A stretch of 64,000 bases of DNA from Fervidobacterium_A thailandense (GTDB lineage Bacteria; Thermotogota; Thermotogae; Thermotogales; Fervidobacteriaceae). This document shows, piece after piece, positions 60,621-64,000 of this stretch (the first letter of the stretch is position 1; each line of letters opens with the position of its first letter). Position numbers and translations under genes: made by a program. The notes beneath the pieces were generated by a model that was not told where the DNA came from, ran no database searches, and saw only the letters and a list, made by a program, of their open reading frames with translations. The stretch is from the NCBI RefSeq assembly GCF_041505935.1, contig NZ_CP140110.1, one strand, 5' to 3'.

Positions 60621-61293
60621 ATCAAGGGAGATTTCAAACGATCCATCGAAGAATAAGGCTCTTATCGAAGCCTTAATATTTGCGTCCAGGGGAATAACTC
60701 TGGAACAGCTTGCGCAAGTTTCTGGGATTGACAAGGAAGAGGTAGGAAGAATTGTAGAGGAACTCATCGAGGAGTACAAAAAGCCCATTCACGGTGTCGA
60801 ACTTAAGGAAATTGAAGGTTTTTTCAGATTTTACACAAAGAGCGATTTTTCAGACTGGATCTCCAAAGTTGCCCGAAAACGCCACTTGGGTAGTTTGACG
60901 CCCGCCCAGCTGGAAATAGCAATTTTCCTAGCTGTTAAGAAAGGTGCCACGAAGTTCGAAATCGACAGTATGCGTGGAAGGGACTCTGCAAACCTGCTCA
61001 GGCAACTACTTTCATCCGGTGTTATCAAGAGGAGAAAAGTCGGCCGAGGGTACGTCTACAGCCTAACGGAAACATTCAAAGACGAGAGTATGATAGAAGA
61101 ACTCATCAGACAAGCAGGTGGTGCCTCGTTCGAGGCGTTACTGGCAACGGTAAATGAGGAGACGACGAGTACCAACGCGGGCGAGTCCCAAGTCCGTGTT
61201 GCGAGCGATCCTATTACTGAAAGCTCGATTAGTAACCTTTCGGAAGGTCAAACGGAAGACCGAAATTTGGAACCCGAGGAGGAATCGCGTTGA
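60613..61293 (+). CDS. scpB: ScpB, segregation and condensation protein B
   Basis: 226 residues from ATG 60613 (AGGTGA five bases before; ATG 60607 is the alternative). Two winged helices: KALIEALIFASRGITLEQLAQVSGI and the LTPAQLEIAIFLAVKKGATKFEIDSMRG region with LRQLLSSGVIKRRKVGRGYVYSLTETF. A poorly conserved acidic tail of about 50 residues follows. It partners ScpA and SMC. It overlaps the next gene by four bases. Confidence 0.93.
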   Translation: MPKSREISNDPSKNKALIEALIFASRGITLEQLAQVSGIDKEEVGRIVEELIEEYKKPIHGVELKEIEGFFRFYTKSDFSDWISKVARKRHLGSLTPAQLEIAIFLAVKKGATKFEIDSMRGRDSANLLRQLLSSGVIKRRKVGRGYVYSLTETFKDESMIEELIRQAGGASFEALLATVNEETTSTNAGESQVRVASDPITESSISNLSEGQTEDRNLEPEEESR

Positions 61294-62327
61294 CTGTACA
61301 AGAAGCCAAGCACTTAGCGGAAAAGATAATGATGGCTGGCGAGATACCGCTCCTTATCGGACACTTCGGAGTTGGGAAGACCGATATTGCGCGGCAAATC
61401 GCGGCCGAGCACGGTAGGAAACTCGTAATTCTCGTGCTTTCTCAAATGGAACCTGGAGATCTAATCGGGTTACCTGTCAGGGATGAATCAAAGACCCGAT
61501 TCCTACCGCCGGATTGGTGGCCTGAGGATGGGAACGTGCTCATCTTGCTCGATGAGATAAATCGAGCTCACCGGAGCATCCGAAACGCCATCATGCAACT
61601 ACTTGTCGATAAGCGAATCCACAACCACATCCTACCCGACGGAGTTTGGCTGATGGCCTCGATGAATCCACCCGATGAAAATTACGATCAGGTTGAACTC
61701 ATCACTGATCCCGCTTTTCTATCGAGGTTCTTCATTCTGGAAATCCATCCGGACATTGGAGAATGGATCGAGTGGGCGAAGAAGAATAACGTACCTCAGG
61801 AAATCATCGATTTCATAGGTAAGTTTCCAGAGTTTCTCTCGGTTAACTGCACAGTGTCGTTGAAAGCTACGATAAAGCCAAGTCCGAGGAGCTGGTACAA
61901 ACTTGGAAAAGTTCTCGCACTGCTGGACGATAACGAAAAAAGAGAATACGGATACGTGTTGGCAAGTGGAATCGTAGGTCCGGAGGCTGCGAAGGTCTTC
62001 ATCGACAAAGTCACGCTGAACATCCCAGGTGCGATCGACGTACTTTTGGAAGGTAAGATTCCCTCCGAAATGAGCATTCACGAAGCGAATGGACTACTCG
62101 TGCGTCTTGTCGATTTCATCGGAAAGATCGAGGATACCGATTTACAGCACCTACTCGAGAAAGTGGATACTGTGGCAGACAACCTTGTTAAATTGTCACA
62201 AGTTGTTCCAAGGGATAGTTTTGAGGCCTTCACGCGCATGTTGGTGAGCTTGTCAAATACTCCAGGCCTAAAGGGTGAGTTTTGCGATAACCTTCTCCGT
62301 AAAATCGTAACGAAAATCCAAGGCTAA
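61290..62327 (+). CDS. MoxR-type AAA+ ATPase
   Basis: 345 residues from TTG 61290 (GAGGAGG five bases before), coupled to the scpB stop. Walker A LLIGHFGVGKTDIARQ (about 21-36), Walker B VLILLDEINRAHRS and the sensor-1 region WLMASMNPPDENYDQ. It resembles dynein-like AAA_5/MoxR chaperones that usually act with a VWA partner; no VWA gene is in the window. Its co-transcription with scpAB may only be positional. Confidence 0.85.
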   Translation: MTVQEAKHLAEKIMMAGEIPLLIGHFGVGKTDIARQIAAEHGRKLVILVLSQMEPGDLIGLPVRDESKTRFLPPDWWPEDGNVLILLDEINRAHRSIRNAIMQLLVDKRIHNHILPDGVWLMASMNPPDENYDQVELITDPAFLSRFFILEIHPDIGEWIEWAKKNNVPQEIIDFIGKFPEFLSVNCTVSLKATIKPSPRSWYKLGKVLALLDDNEKREYGYVLASGIVGPEAAKVFIDKVTLNIPGAIDVLLEGKIPSEMSIHEANGLLVRLVDFIGKIEDTDLQHLLEKVDTVADNLVKLSQVVPRDSFEAFTRMLVSLSNTPGLKGEFCDNLLRKIVTKIQG

Positions 62328-62941
62328 ACATCTCCAAGAGCCTTGAACAACAACGCCTTAATTTCATCAACCCCAAGTTTACTTTGAACGGCTATGTTCT
62401 TGTTACTGTACCTTTTGAAATCCTCAATTCCCATAGGCTTTTTTAAACCAAAAAGTTCTTCGTAACGCTCAAACGGTTCATCTGTTTCAACTTCCACTAC
62501 ATGTGAAACTTGAACCGAGTAATCCCGCTCAAGCCTTATAAACTCATCAAGTACAACTTCCGCAGGCTCAAAAAGCAGGAAATACCGCACTTTTACAACT
62601 ACTGGTTGACCTGTCAGAAAATTTCTGAGGTCCTCAAAAGGCTCAAATTCAGCCTCCCATTCTTCGCGAGTAAAATCGTCACGAACGTCCGTTTTAAACG
62701 CCACTACCCAGCCTTCCTCTCCGTTCGGAGTCACCGTATACCGAATCCTACATCCCTCCGAGGCCTTCGCACTCAGCGTCCACGTTTTCAAACCAAGTTG
62801 TTTCAAAAGCTCGGAACAATCGCTTAGATACCATTGAGCAACTCCCAGTCGAGCGACGGACATCTTTTTCAACTTTTCCGCTTCGGCTTCATCAACAAAG
62901 TACTTCTTCTCACGTTCTAAATTACCGGTGGGACTTCCCAT
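62324..62941 (-). CDS. CYTH-like triphosphate tunnel protein
   Basis: 205 residues from ATG 62941 (GAGGAG before it; upstream Met at 62965 is less well placed). The N-terminal LEREKKYFVDE matches the ExExK-like start of CYTH domains, and later strands with alternating charges (GCRIRYTVTP, VVAFKTDVRDDFTREEWEAEFE, VVVKVRYFLLF, AEVVLDEFIRLERDY) fit an eight-stranded tunnel. Substrate unknown (triphosphate or cyclase role). It overlaps the end of the AAA+ gene by four bases, convergently. Confidence 0.7.
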   Translation of the reverse strand: MGSPTGNLEREKKYFVDEAEAEKLKKMSVARLGVAQWYLSDCSELLKQLGLKTWTLSAKASEGCRIRYTVTPNGEEGWVVAFKTDVRDDFTREEWEAEFEPFEDLRNFLTGQPVVVKVRYFLLFEPAEVVLDEFIRLERDYSVQVSHVVEVETDEPFERYEELFGLKKPMGIEDFKRYSNKNIAVQSKLGVDEIKALLFKALGDV

Positions 62942-63108
62942 TTCTGAACACTCCTCTCCTACCATATTACTTCCACTGCTATCTCTTTCGAATTAATCAT
63001 ACCATATACCGAAGATATTTTATATCGCGGATGTCGATACCGGACTTACCAAACTCGGCAGCGCGAGGGAATTTGGAGAGTTTGTCTGAGCTGAAAGGAG
63101 GGGGCCGG

Positions 63109-63552
63109 ATGAAGAAAGACTTAGAATGCCTTCACACAGAGTTGAAAGAAAAAGCAAGACAGTTCATCAAAATATGCAAGACTATAGGTATTGAGGTTCT
63201 CATTTACAACACGTGCAGAACGCTTCTGGAGCAGGAAGCACTCTTTCTGCAAGGCCGCGCGGACATTGAAACGGTTAATCGTGCAAGACAAAAGGCAGGA
63301 TTACCACCGATTAGCCCGAAAGAAAACGTAATCGTCACCTACACTAAGCTTTCCCCTCATTGCTTCGGTTTGGCCTTCGACTTTGTGCCCGTTAAAGATG
63401 GAAAACCGGTGTGGAACGACCTTGTGCTGTGGGAAAAATGCGGTTCAGTGGCCGAAAAACTGGATCTTGTTTGGGGTGGACGCTGGAAAAACTTTAAAGA
63501 TTATCCGCACGTTGAGTTAAAAGATTGGAAAAAATTCGCAAAGGTGGTATAA
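63109..63552 (+). CDS. M15-family D,D- or L,D-carboxypeptidase (endolysin-like)
   Basis: 147 residues from ATG 63109 (GGAGGGGG before it). The zinc site fits M15: SPHCFGLAFDFVPV (Ser-x-His-x-x-x-x-Ala-x-Asp) and WGGRWKNFKDYPHVEL (His near the end). The small size and lack of a signal peptide resemble phage-type L-alanoyl-D-glutamate endopeptidases. It should cut peptidoglycan cross-links. The gene's end overlaps the promoter of the next gene. Confidence 0.85.
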   Translation: MKKDLECLHTELKEKARQFIKICKTIGIEVLIYNTCRTLLEQEALFLQGRADIETVNRARQKAGLPPISPKENVIVTYTKLSPHCFGLAFDFVPVKDGKPVWNDLVLWEKCGSVAEKLDLVWGGRWKNFKDYPHVELKDWKKFAKVV

Positions 63553-63553
63553 T
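63525..63553 (+). promoter_or_regulatory. Promoter of the rubrerythrin-like gene
   Basis: TTGGAA (63525-63530) and TATAAT (63548-63553) exactly 17 bp apart, within the last codons of the M15 gene and about 60 bp before ATG 63612. Confidence 0.65.
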
Positions 63554-63611
63554 AAAAGATGTCAGCTGGAGTAAACTTGCTTCACGTGATCCTGGAACGG
63601 GGGTGGCAAAG

Positions 63612-64000
63612 ATGACAGGGAAAGACCTTCTTAGCATCGCAGTTCGTATCGAGAGTGCTGGCTTTAGCTACTACTCAAAGCTTGCCGGAAAAACAACGGG
63701 AAGCCTGAAAAGCCTTTTCGAGGAACTGGCTCAGCAAGAGAGGGAACACATGAAAAGATTTGAAGAACTCATGAGAAAGTACGAAGCCGATGAAAACTTC
63801 GCAACTTGGCAAAATGAAGAAGTTTTAGGATACGCAGAGCAATACGCAAAAGCGTTCATCTTCCCGGAACTTGAAAAAGAAGAGCAGGAGGTACCCGAAA
63901 CTATCGTTGCAGCCTTAAGAAGGGCCATCGAAGTTGAGAAAGATTCCATCATCTACTACAACGAGATCAAGAGCGTGGTTCCAGATAGCAAGGCAGTCGA
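63612..64000 (+). CDS. Rubrerythrin-like ferritin-fold protein, cut by the window end
   Basis: At least 129 residues, ATG 63612 after GGGGGTGG. The ferritin-like helices show the di-iron pattern: AVRIESAGFSYYSKLAG, EELAQQEREHMKRFEELM, and, after a linker, RRAIEVEKDSIIYYNEIKS. It likely reduces peroxide or stores iron in oxygen defence. The C-terminal end, and any rubredoxin domain, lies beyond the window. Confidence 0.85.
   Translation, partial: MTGKDLLSIAVRIESAGFSYYSKLAGKTTGSLKSLFEELAQQEREHMKRFEELMRKYEADENFATWQNEEVLGYAEQYAKAFIFPELEKEEQEVPETIVAALRRAIEVEKDSIIYYNEIKSVVPDSKAV

Noticed and set aside
1..64000. tRNA, rRNA or riboswitch genes
   Set aside because: I saw none that I could support by reading; a covariance-model search would be needed to exclude small ones.

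Overview
The window looks like a thermophilic bacterium of the Thermotogota, most probably Fervidobacterium or a close relative. The basis is the gene families (CoA-disulfide-reductase-like NADH oxidases, a TM1802-type cas8b, GH13 amylases with a lipoprotein signal, scpA/scpB, coaBC), the many lysine/glutamate-rich proteins, and the promoter and ribosome-site style. This is inferred from composition and gene content; no rRNA gene is present.

Layout. (1) 1-1829: a truncated and a complete copy of a 1311-bp insertion sequence (IS) sit in tandem, separated by one 8-bp target repeat. (2) 1830-3958: a membrane protein and an NADH oxidase. (3) 3986-12529, minus strand: a type III-A CRISPR operon (csx1, cas10, csm2, csm3, csm4, csm5). 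A third IS copy has cut off the last residues of cas10. (4) 12917-22912, plus strand: a complete type I-B operon (cas6, cas8b, cas7, cas5, cas3, cas4, cas1, cas2). A fourth IS copy splits cas8b just upstream of a plausible internal start for the small subunit Cas11. (5) 23052-25926: a leader with a strong promoter, then an array of 41 repeats whose far end is decayed. (6) 26057-34730, minus strand: the most interesting region. It holds a stand-alone SAVED protein, a Lon-SAVED protease with a Lon-like Ser/Lys dyad, a RecD-like helicase, an orphan protein, a UvrD-like helicase, a possible anti-sigma/substrate protein and an ECF-like sigma factor. (7) 34906-50832: housekeeping and accessory genes (AhpD-like protein, two GH13 amylases, a thermonuclease, DUF454, SDH-type protease, several secreted or lipoproteins, a Zn-phospholipase C-like protein). 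It also holds an IS200/IS605 element inside an NADH-oxidase pseudogene, an IS110 remnant and gene fossils. (8) 50912-56876: a branched-chain amino-acid ABC transporter operon with two binding proteins. (9) 57132-64000: coaBC, a propeller protein, a CBS-ACT protein, scpA-scpB-AAA ATPase, a CYTH-like protein, an M15 peptidase and a rubrerythrin-like gene cut by the window end.

How it fits together. Cas6 and the single array can supply guides to both the I-B Cascade and the III-A Csm complex. Cas10 keeps its GGDD palm motif, so it should make cyclic oligoadenylate when target RNA is bound. Two receivers for that signal are visible: the CARF-HEPN RNase Csx1 next to cas10, and the SAVED proteins beyond the array. 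The protease, candidate anti-sigma and sigma set resembles the published CalpL-CalpT-CalpS pathway, in which cyclic tetra-adenylate activates a Lon-SAVED protease that frees a sigma factor. Here the set appears to be expanded by a second SAVED protein and two DNA helicases. That assignment is inference from sequence motifs and gene neighbourhood.
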